Shown here: piece after piece, positions 25,224 through 33,594 of the stretch
Layout: every line of letters begins with the position of its first letter
How positions within the stretch are numbered: the first letter of the stretch is position 1
From: JANQPX01 sp041398025
GTDB taxonomy: Bacteria; Pseudomonadota; Alphaproteobacteria; Geminicoccales; Geminicoccaceae
DNA: 64,000 nt
Direction of reading: 5' to 3'
NCBI GenBank assembly: GCA_041398025.1
Contig: JAWKVM010000038.1
Span: 1 to 64,000, forward strand
Made by a program: the position numbers and the translations under genes
The notes under the pieces: model-generated
Told to the model about the DNA's origin: nothing
What the model saw: only the letters and a program-made list of their open reading frames with translations
Database searches by the model: none

Positions 25224-26090
25224 TCATCCTAGCCGCTCGGCAGCGGGCCGGGGAGCAACAAGACCGTCGTGATTCCCGCAAGCGGCGTGATCCAGCGACG
25301 CGTCGCCCGGCCACACCTCAGCGAGCGCGCGCGCCAGCGTGAACAGGACCGGGCGGGTTGCGAGCGAGACCGCGATGCCGTTGCCGCGCACCCGATGGCG
25401 GCAGGCATCCACGATGAGCGCGTCCGACGCCAGCAGGTCCTCGACCTCCTCAAGCAGGAGCGGGCGTTCTTCGCTCCGCGCGATCAGGCGCGCCGCCGGC
25501 CTGGTCATCGCGAAGGGCGCCTGCTCGACCTCCGCGGTCAGCGCAGGGATGCCCGCCTCGCGAGCCGCAGCGTCGGCCCGCAACAGCGCCGCGTGCGCCT
25601 CCGCGCTTCGAAGACGCCGCATGGCGATCCCGGCGACGGCCAGCTCGCAGGCGGCGCGCGCCGCCGGCGGCAGGGGCTCGCGTTCGAGCCGGGCAAGCCT
25701 TCGCTCGGCCTCGTCCAGGCGGCCGATCAGCAGCAGGCGCCGGCCCTCCAGATAGCGTGCATAGGCGGCGTTGATCCGGTCGCCGCGCGCTTCGAGCACC
25801 GCCCGGGCTCTATCGAGCGCCTTTGCAGGCCAGCCGAGATCGCGCGAGACCAGGGCGATCTCCGCCTCGGCGACTGTGCAGCGAGCGCGGGCCAGGGCTT
25901 CTTTCGGACCGAAGGCGCGGGATGCCCGCCGCAGAAGCGCCTTCGCCCGCTCCAGATCGCCGAGCTGCGCCATGGCGATGCCGCGAAGCGCCAGCGCCGG
26001 CGCATCGTCGCGCAGCGCGACCCGGTTCAGCGCGCCCAGCGGATCGCCCGCCGCGAGCGCGCGCCCGGCGGCCATGATCAGCGAATCCAT
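25224..26090 (-). CDS. Regulator-like helical-repeat protein with a probable internal deletion
   Basis: Begins MDSLIMAAGRALAAGDPLGALNRVALRDDAPALALRGIAMAQ and continues with TPR-like helical pairs (LLIGRLDEAERRLARLE; ELAVAGIAMRRLRSAEAHAALLRADAAAREAG) and a strand-rich part (EERPLLLEEVEDLLASDALIVDACRHRVRG). As I recall, full-length relatives continue with a DNA-binding winged-helix region and end with a stretch like TVLLLPGPLP. Here that ending is present just before the stop but in another reading frame (ITPLAGITTVLLLPGPLPSG), so ~100 or more codons have probably been lost near 25300. The start at 26090 (not 26216) matches the conserved MDSLI opening. Confidence 0.6.
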   Translation of the reverse strand: MDSLIMAAGRALAAGDPLGALNRVALRDDAPALALRGIAMAQLGDLERAKALLRRASRAFGPKEALARARCTVAEAEIALVSRDLGWPAKALDRARAVLEARGDRINAAYARYLEGRRLLLIGRLDEAERRLARLEREPLPPAARAACELAVAGIAMRRLRSAEAHAALLRADAAAREAGIPALTAEVEQAPFAMTRPAARLIARSEERPLLLEEVEDLLASDALIVDACRHRVRGNGIAVSLATRPVLFTLARALAEVWPGDASLDHAACGNHDGLVAPRPAAERLG

Positions 26091-26092
26091 GC

Positions 26093-26140
26093 GAATCCCG
26101 CCAAACCTGTCACTCCCACCGCTGCTGGCCGCGGTCTTAG
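26093..26140. promoter_or_regulatory. Conserved upstream module, copy 2
   Basis: 26093-26117 matches 22 of 25 bases of 28152-28176. The similarity continues on the plus strand as TGTCACTCCC, then CCG, then CGGTC.TAG at 26132-26140, with exactly the same spacing as 28167-28199. It lies immediately before the ATG of the regulator-like gene on the minus strand and could also serve rightward transcription. Confidence 0.55.
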
Positions 26141-26277
26141 CTTCACTCACGACGATCAGCCAGCCTCTCGACCAACAGCCGATCGGGGAAAAGCATCGCC
26201 ATGATGTCCAATGCAAGGCACCCGAGCGATCATGACACGGTTTCGTGCGAGGGGTCTGTCAGTGCCGATTCTTTGCT

Positions 26278-26305
26278 TGTCGGATCGGGAAGCACTCGTT
26301 CGTCG
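26278..26305 (+). promoter_or_regulatory. ECF-type promoter motif, site 2
   Basis: TGTCGGA (26278-26284), 16 bp ending in TT, CGTCG (26301-26305), 124 bp before the ATG of the SRPBCC gene and on its coding strand. It lies in the otherwise gene-free interval 26091-26429. Confidence 0.65.
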
Positions 26306-26429
26306 TAGCACCAGAAAAAGCCGCGCGGCCGACACACTCGGACCGATGAGCGCTCGCACCCATCGCGAATGCCGCCGGAAGGCAAACGGATTTGTCGTGT
26401 TTGCCATAGAGCAGCCAAGGAGAAAACCG

Positions 26430-26882
26430 ATGCAGGAAAGCCTTGTCGTCCATCGCGAAACGCATGTTTCAGCGCCGCCCGCCGCCGTGTTCGCGCTTTT
26501 GACCGACCCCGAAAAGATCCTTCGCTGGATGGGAACCGAGGCGGATGTCGAGCCGGAGCCGGGCGGGCTCTATCTCGTCAATGTCACTGGCGCCAAGGTC
26601 GCGCGCGGCAACTTTCGCGAGGTGGTGCCGGTGCATCGCCTGGCCTACAGCTTCGGCTGGGAGGGCAGCGAGGTAGTGCCGCCGGGATCGAGCCTGGTGG
26701 AGATCGACCTGATCGACGAGGAGCCGGACGGGACCCTCCTGCGCCTGACCCATACCGGTCTGCCCAGCGCCGAGCAGTGCGCCGGCCACGCCGAAGGCTG
26801 GGCGCATTACCTCGGTCGGATGGCCGAGTGCGCCGCCGGGCGCGATCCGGGCCCCGATCCCTGGCACGGCCGCACCGGCTAG
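26430..26882 (+). CDS. SRPBCC (AHSA1-type) protein
   Basis: A 150-residue protein with the START-like SRPBCC fold: VVHRETHVSAPPAAVFALLTDPEKILRWMGTEADVEPEPGGLYLVNV, GNFREVVPVHRLAYSFGW, TLLRLTHTGLPSAEQCAGHAEGWAHYLGRM. These small proteins bind hydrophobic ligands in a cavity and are often annotated as polyketide cyclase or Hsp90-activator-like; the ligand is unknown. AAGGAG lies 8 bp before the ATG at 26430. Transcription is probably from the ECF-type motif at 26278. Confidence 0.87.
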   Translation: MQESLVVHRETHVSAPPAAVFALLTDPEKILRWMGTEADVEPEPGGLYLVNVTGAKVARGNFREVVPVHRLAYSFGWEGSEVVPPGSSLVEIDLIDEEPDGTLLRLTHTGLPSAEQCAGHAEGWAHYLGRMAECAAGRDPGPDPWHGRTG

Positions 26883-26985
26883 TGGTGTGACCACCTCATG
26901 AACTCGGACCGCCTCAGCCAAGATAGGCGGTATGCCGCCAGGTTTCGGGAGTCGTGCCGGAATACTGGCGATGTGGTCGCACCAC
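26882..26985. repeat. Pair of GTGGT-ACCAC near-palindromes
   Basis: GTGGTGTGACCAC (26882-26894) and GTGGTCGCACCAC (26973-26985) both follow the pattern GTGGTnnnACCAC and lie 91 bp apart upstream of the adenylate cyclase gene. TGGTnnnACCA is the general form of FadR/GntR-type operators. No GntR gene is in the window, so the owner is unknown. Confidence 0.35.
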
Positions 26986-27041
26986 GAGAGGCGCGAAAGT
27001 GGTGCGGATGACAGGCTGCATGCGAGACGCCATGATGCGGC

Positions 27042-28100
27042 ATGGATCTGTCCGCACCCATCGCCTGGCTGGTGGACGAGGCGTCCGCCGCATCCGGCCC
27101 CAACCGGTTTCTGGCCGAGCTCGGCGGCCGGCTTCTGGCCGACGGCCTGCCTCTGGCCGGCGCCTCCCTGACGCTGGCGGCGCCGCATCCGATCGTCGCC
27201 CGCCGCACCTGGCTCTGGCGGGCGGAAACCGGCGCCGTGACCGAGGCTTTGGGCTTTGCCGGCGAGGCGCCAAAGAGGGCCGGCCATGACTGGCTTCGAG
27301 GGCTCGGCCCTATCGAGGAGGCTGTGGTCGGCCCGGGGTCGGACGGGCCGGTGCTCGGCTTTGCCGGCACGCGATCGTTCGATCGGACCGAGGCGGGCCG
27401 GCTGCGCGAGGTCGCGCGTTTCGCCGCAGCACCGCTGGCCGCCCTGGCGGCGCGGGTGACGCTGACGGCGCTGCTCGAAGCCTATCTCGGCCGCCGAAGC
27501 GCCGCCCAGGTGCAGGCCGGCGCTCTCCGCCGGGGCACGGGAGAGGCCATCCACGCAGCTTTGCTGTTCGCCGATCTGCGCGGCTTCACCGCCCTTTCCG
27601 AGACCACGGAGCCCCGGGCGGTGATCGCCGCCCTCGATGCCTGGTTCGAGCGCGTCGCCGGCGGGGTGCACGCGTTCGGCGGCGAGGTGCTGAAGTTCAT
27701 CGGCGACGGTCTGCTCGCGATCTTCCCGGTCACCGGCACGCCCGCCGAGGCCTGCGAGGCGGCCCTTCGCGCCGTCGCCGCCGCGCGCGCCGGCATGGCC
27801 CATCTCAATGGGATGCGCGAAGGCCAGGGCTTGCCACCGCTGTCCTTTGGCATGGCGGTGCATCTGGGCGAGATCCTCTGGGGCAATATCGGCGCTGCCG
27901 ACCGGCTCGACTTCACCGCCATCGGCCCCGCGGTCAACCTGGTCAGCCGCCTGGAGGGGCTCTGCCGGCCGCTCGGCCGCCCGGTGCTGATCTCGGGCGC
28001 GGTCGCCGACCTGACCACGACGCCGCTGCTGCCGCTGGGCGAGCACCGGCTGCGCGGCATCGATATGGCCTGCGCTGTCTTCACCCTGCCGGACGCTTGA
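27042..28100 (+). CDS. Class III adenylate/guanylate cyclase
   Basis: A 352-residue cytosolic cyclase. An N-terminal ~165-residue region (LAELGGRLLADGLPLAGASLTLAAPHP) precedes the catalytic domain, in which ALLFADLRGFTALSE and GGEVLKFIGDGLLAIFP supply the two metal-binding aspartates, and DFTAIGPAVNLVSRLEGLC is the typical dimer/nucleotide region. It makes cAMP (or cGMP) from ATP (or GTP). No membrane helix is present. It stands between the SRPBCC and DUF899 genes. Related cyclases occur at 57989-59239 and, broken, at 36611-37805. Confidence 0.88.
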   Translation: MDLSAPIAWLVDEASAASGPNRFLAELGGRLLADGLPLAGASLTLAAPHPIVARRTWLWRAETGAVTEALGFAGEAPKRAGHDWLRGLGPIEEAVVGPGSDGPVLGFAGTRSFDRTEAGRLREVARFAAAPLAALAARVTLTALLEAYLGRRSAAQVQAGALRRGTGEAIHAALLFADLRGFTALSETTEPRAVIAALDAWFERVAGGVHAFGGEVLKFIGDGLLAIFPVTGTPAEACEAALRAVAAARAGMAHLNGMREGQGLPPLSFGMAVHLGEILWGNIGAADRLDFTAIGPAVNLVSRLEGLCRPLGRPVLISGAVADLTTTPLLPLGEHRLRGIDMACAVFTLPDA

Positions 28101-28151
28101 GCCGCGCGCTTCGGACGGCCCCTCTCGACTGGTCATGGGAAAGCACGAAAA

Positions 28152-28199
28152 GAATCCCGACACACTTGTCACTCCCGCCGATCAGTCATCCGGTCCTAG
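28152..28199. promoter_or_regulatory. Conserved upstream module, copy 3
   Basis: Contains GAATCCCG at 28152, TTGTCACTCCC at 28166-28176 and CGGTCCTAG at 28191-28199. The segment matches copy 2 at 26093-26140 with identical spacing and ends 32 bp before the DUF899 ATG, so here it should act as the DUF899 promoter/operator. The regulator gene that borders the other two copies is missing on the left side. Confidence 0.55.
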
Positions 28200-28231
28200 G
28201 CTGACCCTCGCCATCAACGGAGGAAAACATC

Positions 28232-28957
28232 ATGACCAACGCCCCCCTGTCCCCGACCAAGGTCGTATCGCGCGAGGCCTGGCTTGCTGAACGCAAGGCG
28301 CATCTCGAACGCGAAAAAGCGCTGACCCACGAGCTCGACGCGCTTCGCGAAGAGCGCCGGCGGCTGCCCTGGGTGAGGATCGAGAAGCCCTACAGCTTCG
28401 AAGGTCCGGACGGCCCCTGCACGCTTGCCGATCTGTTCAGGGGCCGCAGCCAGCTCGCCGTCTACCATTTCATGCTGGCGCCGGGCTCGGATCACATCTG
28501 CGAAGGATGCTCTTTCATCGCCGACCATGTCGACGCGGCGCGCCGGCATTTCGAGCATGCCGATCTGTCCTTCGCGGCGATCTCGCGGGCGCTGCTCGCA
28601 CGCATCGAGCAGGTGAAGCGGCGCCTCGGCTGGACCTTCCCCTGGGTCTCCTCGCACGGCTCCGACTTCAACTACGATTTCGGCGTGTCCTTCAGGAAGG
28701 AGGACATCGAGGCGGGCCGCGCCATCTACAATTACGGCACGGTGATCAAGAACAGCGAGGACATGCATGGCACCAGCATCTTCGCCAGAAGCGAGAACGG
28801 CGAGGTCTTCCACACCTATTCGACCTTTTTCCGCGGCGACGAGCCGATGATCGGCGCCTTCAGCTGGCTCGATCTCACGCCCAAGGGCCGGAACGAGGAA
28901 GGCACCATGAGCTGGGTCAAGCTGCACGACGAATATGATGCGGGCGGAAGCCGGTAG
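28232..28957 (+). CDS. DUF899 family thioredoxin-like protein
   Basis: A complete 241-residue DUF899 protein: VVSREAWLAERKAHLEREKALTHELDALREERRRLPWVRIEKPYSFEG, LADLFRGRSQLAVYHFMLAPG, the cysteine pair ICEGCSFIADHVDAA, LGWTFPWVSSHGSDFNYDFGVSF and FSWLDLTPKGRNEEGTMSWVKLHDEY. This is the best-preserved copy in the window. Its predicted thioredoxin fold and exposed C-x-x-C suggest redox chemistry, unproven. GGAGG precedes the ATG. Confidence 0.9.
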   Translation: MTNAPLSPTKVVSREAWLAERKAHLEREKALTHELDALREERRRLPWVRIEKPYSFEGPDGPCTLADLFRGRSQLAVYHFMLAPGSDHICEGCSFIADHVDAARRHFEHADLSFAAISRALLARIEQVKRRLGWTFPWVSSHGSDFNYDFGVSFRKEDIEAGRAIYNYGTVIKNSEDMHGTSIFARSENGEVFHTYSTFFRGDEPMIGAFSWLDLTPKGRNEEGTMSWVKLHDEYDAGGSR

Positions 28958-28983
28958 GCCGCCCGCGGCGCATGGCGGGTTCC

Positions 28984-30831
28984 TCAGCGTGTTGCCATTC
29001 GTGTGAAGCCGTCGTCGCTCCAGCCCTCGCTGCCCGGCCCGTGACGGACGAAGAACAGGCCGTCCGGATCGTAGCGCCGCTTGATCGCGGCCACCCTCGG
29101 ATAGTTTCGTCCCCAGAACGCGTCTTGCCAGTCCGGCTCGAAATAGTCGCTTTCGGCGCAGTAGGAGCCGGCGGTCGGCAGCATGGCCCGAAGCGTCGTC
29201 ATCGCCTTCCGGATGGCGCCCGCATGCCGGTTCCCGACATCGACATCGGGCGCATGGCCGGCCATGCCGGGATAGGCGAGCGGCTGTTCGGAGGCGATGA
29301 TCACGAGCGCGAACGCGTCCAGCATCGCCGGGTTGATCGCGGTGTCGCGCGCGGCGTCGATGGTGGCTGCGGACGCGCCGGCGAGACCTTTGTTGACATG
29401 CCAGTTGACGCTCCAGCTGCGCGAGGCTTGAAAGGTGGCCTCGGCGAGCCGGTCCCGTTGATCGCCCTCCAGGAGGCTGGCCGGCAGCCAGGTCGAGTGG
29501 TAGGCGTCGATGAACTGCCCCGCCTGGCCGGCATCGCCCGCCCAGTAGATGTTGCCCTCCGGCGCATTCGGCCGATCGTCGGTCATGACCACTTCCGGCA
29601 GTTCCTTCAGGAAGACCGGATCCCAGAGGCGGCCCGCCGGCAGGGCGAAGATCACCGGCTCGGCCTCCAGGCTGAAATCGTCGGGATGATCGCCGAGCCA
29701 GTCGAGGAAGGGGCGCCAGATCGCCTGGGCCGCTGCCTGGTCGATTCCCTGGAACAGCATGTTGATCGAGAGCCGGTTGTCCGGCCGGAAGGCGACCTGC
29801 TCACCCCAATGCGGGTTGAACAGCGCCTCGGCATAGAAGTCGATCCATCGTCCGACGAGGCGCCGATAGGCGGCATCGGAGCGCGCCTGCACCCTGATGT
29901 TCACGGCGCCGAAAAACGCCGGCAGCTCATGGGTTGCAAGCGTGAGGCGGGTGACCGCGCCGAAGCTGCCGCCGCCTCCGCCTTTGAGCGCCCAGAAGAG
30001 ATCGGGATGGCTGCAGTGGTTGACGGTGAGGACGGCGCCGTCGGCGGTGACGATCTCGGCCTCGAGCAGGCTCGCTGCGGCAAGGCCGTAGGCCTTGGAG
30101 AAGCTGCCGAAGCCGCCGCTCTGGACCAGCCCGGCGACGCCCACGGTCAGGCAGCCGCCGCCCTGAACGTAACGGCCGCCTCTGGTGGTGACCGCATCGT
30201 AGACCTGCCCCCAGATGGCCCCTGCGCCAACGGTGACCGCCGGCCGGGGGGCCGTCCTGCCCGCGCAGCCCTCTGGAGTGAAGGCGTCGTGCAGGCTGAT
30301 GGTCCCCATGTGCCGGGTCCAGAGAAGCAGGGAGTCGCGCGACGCCGAACCGCCCTGATAGCTGTGGCCGCCGCCCTTCACCACCAGGCGAAGATCGTGC
30401 GCGCGGGCGAAGGCGACGGCGGCTGCGACGTCGCCGGAGCTGCGCGCGGCAACCGCGTAGGCGCTCGGCTCCGAGATCCAGCCCTCCCGCCAGCCGAGCG
30501 TCTGGGTGAGCCCGGCCTCGTCGCGAATGGCGTAGGGATTGCTGATCCGCTGCCAGAGATCGGCACAGCCGCGCGCGGGATCGGACCGGCAATCGAGCAG
30601 CGGCGAGCGCACCGGCATCAGCCGGCCGCCGACTGCCCGATCCAGCCCCGCCCAGGCCTCCTCGTCCGGCCAGGCGGGATCGCCTGGCCGCGCGCGGCGC
30701 AAACCCTTCGGCCAACCTTCGGCAGCGTCCACGCCGCAAGCACAGCCAAGCCAGGGGGTCAGGGAAAGACCGGGCAGGAGCTGCAGGATGCGTCGGCGGC
30801 TCGTGTCCGGCCGATCGCTTGGACGTGTCAT
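28984..30831 (-). CDS. Secreted FAD-linked oxidase, berberine-bridge-enzyme type
   Basis: A 615-residue flavoprotein with a twin-arginine-like leader (TSRRRILQLLPGLSLTPWLG). The FAD_binding_4 domain shows DLRLVVKGGGHSYQGGSASRDSLLLW and GAIWGQVYDAVTTRGGRYVQGGGCLTVGVAGLVQSGGFGSFSKAYGLAAASLLEAEIVTADG. The BBE C-terminal segment is present (NYPRVAAIKRRYDPDGLFFVRHGPGSEGW). The histidine of GGGHSYQG is the usual covalent FAD attachment site. It oxidises an unknown sugar, alcohol or aromatic substrate outside the cytoplasm. It is followed by no partner gene; the MBL-fold gene upstream is in the same direction. Confidence 0.88.
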   Translation of the reverse strand: MTRPSDRPDTSRRRILQLLPGLSLTPWLGCACGVDAAEGWPKGLRRARPGDPAWPDEEAWAGLDRAVGGRLMPVRSPLLDCRSDPARGCADLWQRISNPYAIRDEAGLTQTLGWREGWISEPSAYAVAARSSGDVAAAVAFARAHDLRLVVKGGGHSYQGGSASRDSLLLWTRHMGTISLHDAFTPEGCAGRTAPRPAVTVGAGAIWGQVYDAVTTRGGRYVQGGGCLTVGVAGLVQSGGFGSFSKAYGLAAASLLEAEIVTADGAVLTVNHCSHPDLFWALKGGGGGSFGAVTRLTLATHELPAFFGAVNIRVQARSDAAYRRLVGRWIDFYAEALFNPHWGEQVAFRPDNRLSINMLFQGIDQAAAQAIWRPFLDWLGDHPDDFSLEAEPVIFALPAGRLWDPVFLKELPEVVMTDDRPNAPEGNIYWAGDAGQAGQFIDAYHSTWLPASLLEGDQRDRLAEATFQASRSWSVNWHVNKGLAGASAATIDAARDTAINPAMLDAFALVIIASEQPLAYPGMAGHAPDVDVGNRHAGAIRKAMTTLRAMLPTAGSYCAESDYFEPDWQDAFWGRNYPRVAAIKRRYDPDGLFFVRHGPGSEGWSDDGFTRMATR

Positions 30832-30892
30832 TTTTCATTTCCGAATTGGGGCGCTCCGACTGGCGGTGCCACCGTTGAACCATAGGAAGGAG

Positions 30893-31558
30893 TCATCCCA
30901 AGGCGGCCTTGGCGGCGTCGATGGCGGACGGCCAGTCTGACGGCGCGATCTCCGTGAAGGTCTCGCCTGGGGCGACGGCCGAAAGGATCACGGTCGGCTC
31001 CAACGTCGTCAGGAGGTCGAGGCTCGATCGGTACGCCGACTGTTTCGGATCGTCCTCGAAGGTGACGGAGGTCCAGCTGCCGCGCGCCGGCCAGATCGTA
31101 TCGCCGGTGAACAGGTAGGTCTGGCCGTGCGGCGATTTGTATACATAGCAGGCGCTGCCCACGGTATGCCCCGGCGTCGGAATCGCCTCGATGTCGCCGA
31201 GAAGCCTCTGTCGGTCCCAGAACCCGACGTCCGGTGCTGCGCCGCCCGCCTTCTCGATCATCGGCGCGTCGCGGGCGTGACTGATCAGGGTCGCGCCGAA
31301 GCGATCCCTGATCCGATGCACGGACGGCGAGGCCTCGTGCCAATGGGCGAGCAGCATGTGGCCGACGCCGCCGAGCTCCTCGATGCGATTGTGATCGCCA
31401 TGGTCCCCGACCTCGCCGATCGCCTCGCGTCCCGTGTTGTAAAACAGAACATTGCCCGCCTCCCGGACCAGGAGATAGGCATGACAAAGGGTGTTGGGAT
31501 AGCTTGACAGCGGGTGCTCCGGGCTGGTCTGCCAGAGATCGGGATAGATCTGTCTCAT
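30893..31558 (-). CDS. Metallo-beta-lactamase-fold hydrolase
   Basis: A 221-residue MBL-fold protein. The first metal motif is degenerate (LLAHWHEASPSVHR, HxH without the DH), followed by TPGHTVGSACYV and LFTGDTIWPA, the other ligands. The loss of the DH residues may mean a single metal or altered chemistry. GGAGAGA lies just before the ATG at 31558, so I prefer it to 31570. It is divergent from the LysR gene at 31848 across a 289-bp gap, a common regulator-target layout, and precedes the BBE-type oxidase. Confidence 0.85.
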   Translation of the reverse strand: MRQIYPDLWQTSPEHPLSSYPNTLCHAYLLVREAGNVLFYNTGREAIGEVGDHGDHNRIEELGGVGHMLLAHWHEASPSVHRIRDRFGATLISHARDAPMIEKAGGAAPDVGFWDRQRLLGDIEAIPTPGHTVGSACYVYKSPHGQTYLFTGDTIWPARGSWTSVTFEDDPKQSAYRSSLDLLTTLEPTVILSAVAPGETFTEIAPSDWPSAIDAAKAALG

Positions 31559-31847
31559 GTCTCTCTCCATGCCGTCCAGAGTAAAGCGCTGCTACGAGAC
31601 CGGCTTCCCCCACACCGAGACGTGACTGGTGCTGACGCTCGTGAACGGCTCCATTCGCCACCCGCCATCGTGCATGCTTCCGTCCGACGCCGTGTCACGT
31701 TTGCACGTCCGAATCCGATCCGGATGGCGGAAGCCGCGACAAGGCCCCTCCCTTCCAGCGAACGCGCTGCTGCGGGTTGAATATGGACCGTCGAGCGTGA
31801 CCAGGGGAGTGCTATAAGTTCGCTCAAAACGATCGAAGGAACCGATC

Positions 31848-32753
31848 ATGCTGGACGGACTGACCCTTGATCAGATGCGCGTGTTCGTCACCGTCGCCGA
31901 GGCCGGCAGCTTTCGCGCCGCAGCGATGCGCCTGTCGCGGGCGCAATCGGCGATCAGCCACGCCATCGGCAATCTCGAGGCGCAGCTCGAGGTCGAGCTG
32001 TTCGACCGCGCCGGCGACAGGCCGTCACTCACCCCTGCCGGCGCAACGCTGCTGTCCGATATAAAAGCGCTTTTGCTCAAGGTCGATGGCGTGCGGGCGC
32101 GGGTGCGCGGCCTCGGCCGGGGCGTGGAGCTGGAAATCGTGCTGGCGGTCGACCCGCAGTTCCCCCTGCCCGTGGTCGCGCGGGCGCTGCACACGGCTCG
32201 CGCCGGCTACCCGACCGTCGCCTACCGCCTTCTCTCCAGGCCGCTCGGCGCGTCAGTCGATGCGCTCCTGGAGGGCGAGTGCGACCTGGCGATCTCCGGA
32301 ATCGACCTGGCTCATCCGGCGATCGAACAGGAATCGCTGACCACCGTGCGACACGCGGCGGTGGTGTCGGTCGATCATCCGCTGGCGGGTTTGGCGACAG
32401 GGCGGCTCGATGTGGCGCTGCTCGCCGATCACCTGCAGATCGTGGTCGAGGACCGTTCCGAACGCACCGGCGACCGTGACTTCGGCGTGGTGTCCCCTTC
32501 GAAATGGCAGGTCGCGGACAACCTCACCAAGCAGGCGCTGCTCGCGTCGGGAGTCGGATGGGGCAGCCTGCCGCTCCGGATGATCGAACGCGACCTGCGC
32601 GAAGGGATTCTCGTGCGCCTGCCGGTTGCGGCTTTCGCGGAAGGCGGCGAGACCACCGTCGAGACCTACCTCGCGCGCCGAGCCGACAGACCGCTCGGAC
32701 CCGCCGCTTCGGCATTCAGGGAAGCCCTGCTGGCAAGCCTTCCCGGCGGTTAG
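31848..32753 (+). CDS. LysR-type transcriptional regulator
   Basis: A 301-residue LysR protein: LTLDQMRVFVTVAEAGSFRAAAMRLSRAQSAISHAIGNLEAQLEVELFDRA is the winged-helix DNA-binding domain, and a complete periplasmic-binding-protein-like effector domain follows (LEIVLAVDPQFPLPVVARAL; WQVADNLTKQALLASGVGWGSLP; GILVRLPVAAFAEGGETTVETYLARR). The divergent MBL-fold gene is the likely target. No clear T-N11-A palindrome was found in the gap. Confidence 0.9.
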   Translation: MLDGLTLDQMRVFVTVAEAGSFRAAAMRLSRAQSAISHAIGNLEAQLEVELFDRAGDRPSLTPAGATLLSDIKALLLKVDGVRARVRGLGRGVELEIVLAVDPQFPLPVVARALHTARAGYPTVAYRLLSRPLGASVDALLEGECDLAISGIDLAHPAIEQESLTTVRHAAVVSVDHPLAGLATGRLDVALLADHLQIVVEDRSERTGDRDFGVVSPSKWQVADNLTKQALLASGVGWGSLPLRMIERDLREGILVRLPVAAFAEGGETTVETYLARRADRPLGPAASAFREALLASLPGG

Positions 32754-33143
32754 GCATCGCCATCGCTTCCTTACCTCGTCGCGACGCCAGTGTCGGCGTC
32801 AATGACGCTGCTGCCCACAACTGATCCGCTTTCGCCGCGATTACATCGGCCGCCTATAAGTGCGGTTTGCCGCTCGGCTTCAAAGCGCGATCGACGCCAT
32901 TGAACAGACCGAGACTCGACAGCGTCCCGTTCGTTTTGGCGGCGTCTATCGAGCAGGCCGCGGTTCAAGGTCACGTTCAAGATTCGGGTTCCGAGGCGTT
33001 TGGACCGCGGCCTTGCTGGTCAAAAAAAAAATGATGCGCACTGTCGGATGCAATGGTCGTCGGACGTCGTTCATTTAACAGCACATCTTTTGATCAGTCT
33101 GGCCGGTTGCTGCCGGGCCAGGAAAACAAGCGGGAGCCTGCGC
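32754..33143. other. Intergenic region carrying an ECF-type promoter
   Basis: No gene is supported over these 390 bp. It includes a run of nine A residues near 33022 and the promoter motif at 33042-33069. Confidence 0.5.
33042..33069 (+). promoter_or_regulatory. ECF-type promoter motif, site 3
   Basis: TGTCGGA (33042-33048), 16 bp, CGTCG (33065-33069), 74 bp before the ATG of the PhnB-like gene on its coding strand. The same spacing is found at the other sites. Confidence 0.68.
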
Positions 33144-33566
33144 ATGGAACCGACTATCTATCTCTTTTTCAAGGGCGACTGCCTGAAGGCGATGACCCAT
33201 TACGCCGAGACGCTCGGCGGCGAGATCGGCGGGGTTTTTCGCAATAGCGACGCGCCGGACCCGGAGAGCCGGATGCCCGGCGGCGACGATCTGGTCATGA
33301 ACATGAGCATGACGCTCGGCAGCGCCACCGTCATGGCGTCCGACAACACCGACGACATGTACGAAAAGCCGCAAGGCTTCAAGGTCTCGATCGCACCGGC
33401 GACGCGCGCCGAGTTCGATCGGATCTTCGATGCGCTTTCCAAGGACGCGCGGTCCATCGAGATGTCGCCCGACGAAACCTTCTGGGCGGAGCGCTTCGCG
33501 ATGTTCACGGACAAATACGGCACGCCCTGGATGCTGAACTATGAAGGCGCGAAAGCGCAAGGCTAA
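33144..33566 (+). CDS. PhnB-like VOC protein
   Basis: A 140-residue PhnB-type protein: MEPTIYLFFKGDCLKAMTHYAETLGGEIGGVF, MSMTLGSATVMASDN, FDRIFDALSKDARSIEMSPDETFWAERFAMFTDKYGTPWMLNYEG. This is the E. coli PhnB/YjdN-like branch of the VOC fold, with unknown activity. CGGGAG lies 7 bp before the ATG at 33144. It starts an apparent operon with a second PhnB-like gene, DUF1428 and GFA genes, all likely served by the motif at 33042. Confidence 0.88.
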   Translation: MEPTIYLFFKGDCLKAMTHYAETLGGEIGGVFRNSDAPDPESRMPGGDDLVMNMSMTLGSATVMASDNTDDMYEKPQGFKVSIAPATRAEFDRIFDALSKDARSIEMSPDETFWAERFAMFTDKYGTPWMLNYEGAKAQG

Positions 33567-33594
33567 GCCAGCGTCGAAAGGAGGAATGCACCTC

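Noticed and set aside
28972..30885. A 637-codon plus-strand frame opposite the berberine-type oxidase
   Set aside because: Antisense shadow; the oxidase has a leader, FAD motifs and a BBE end.
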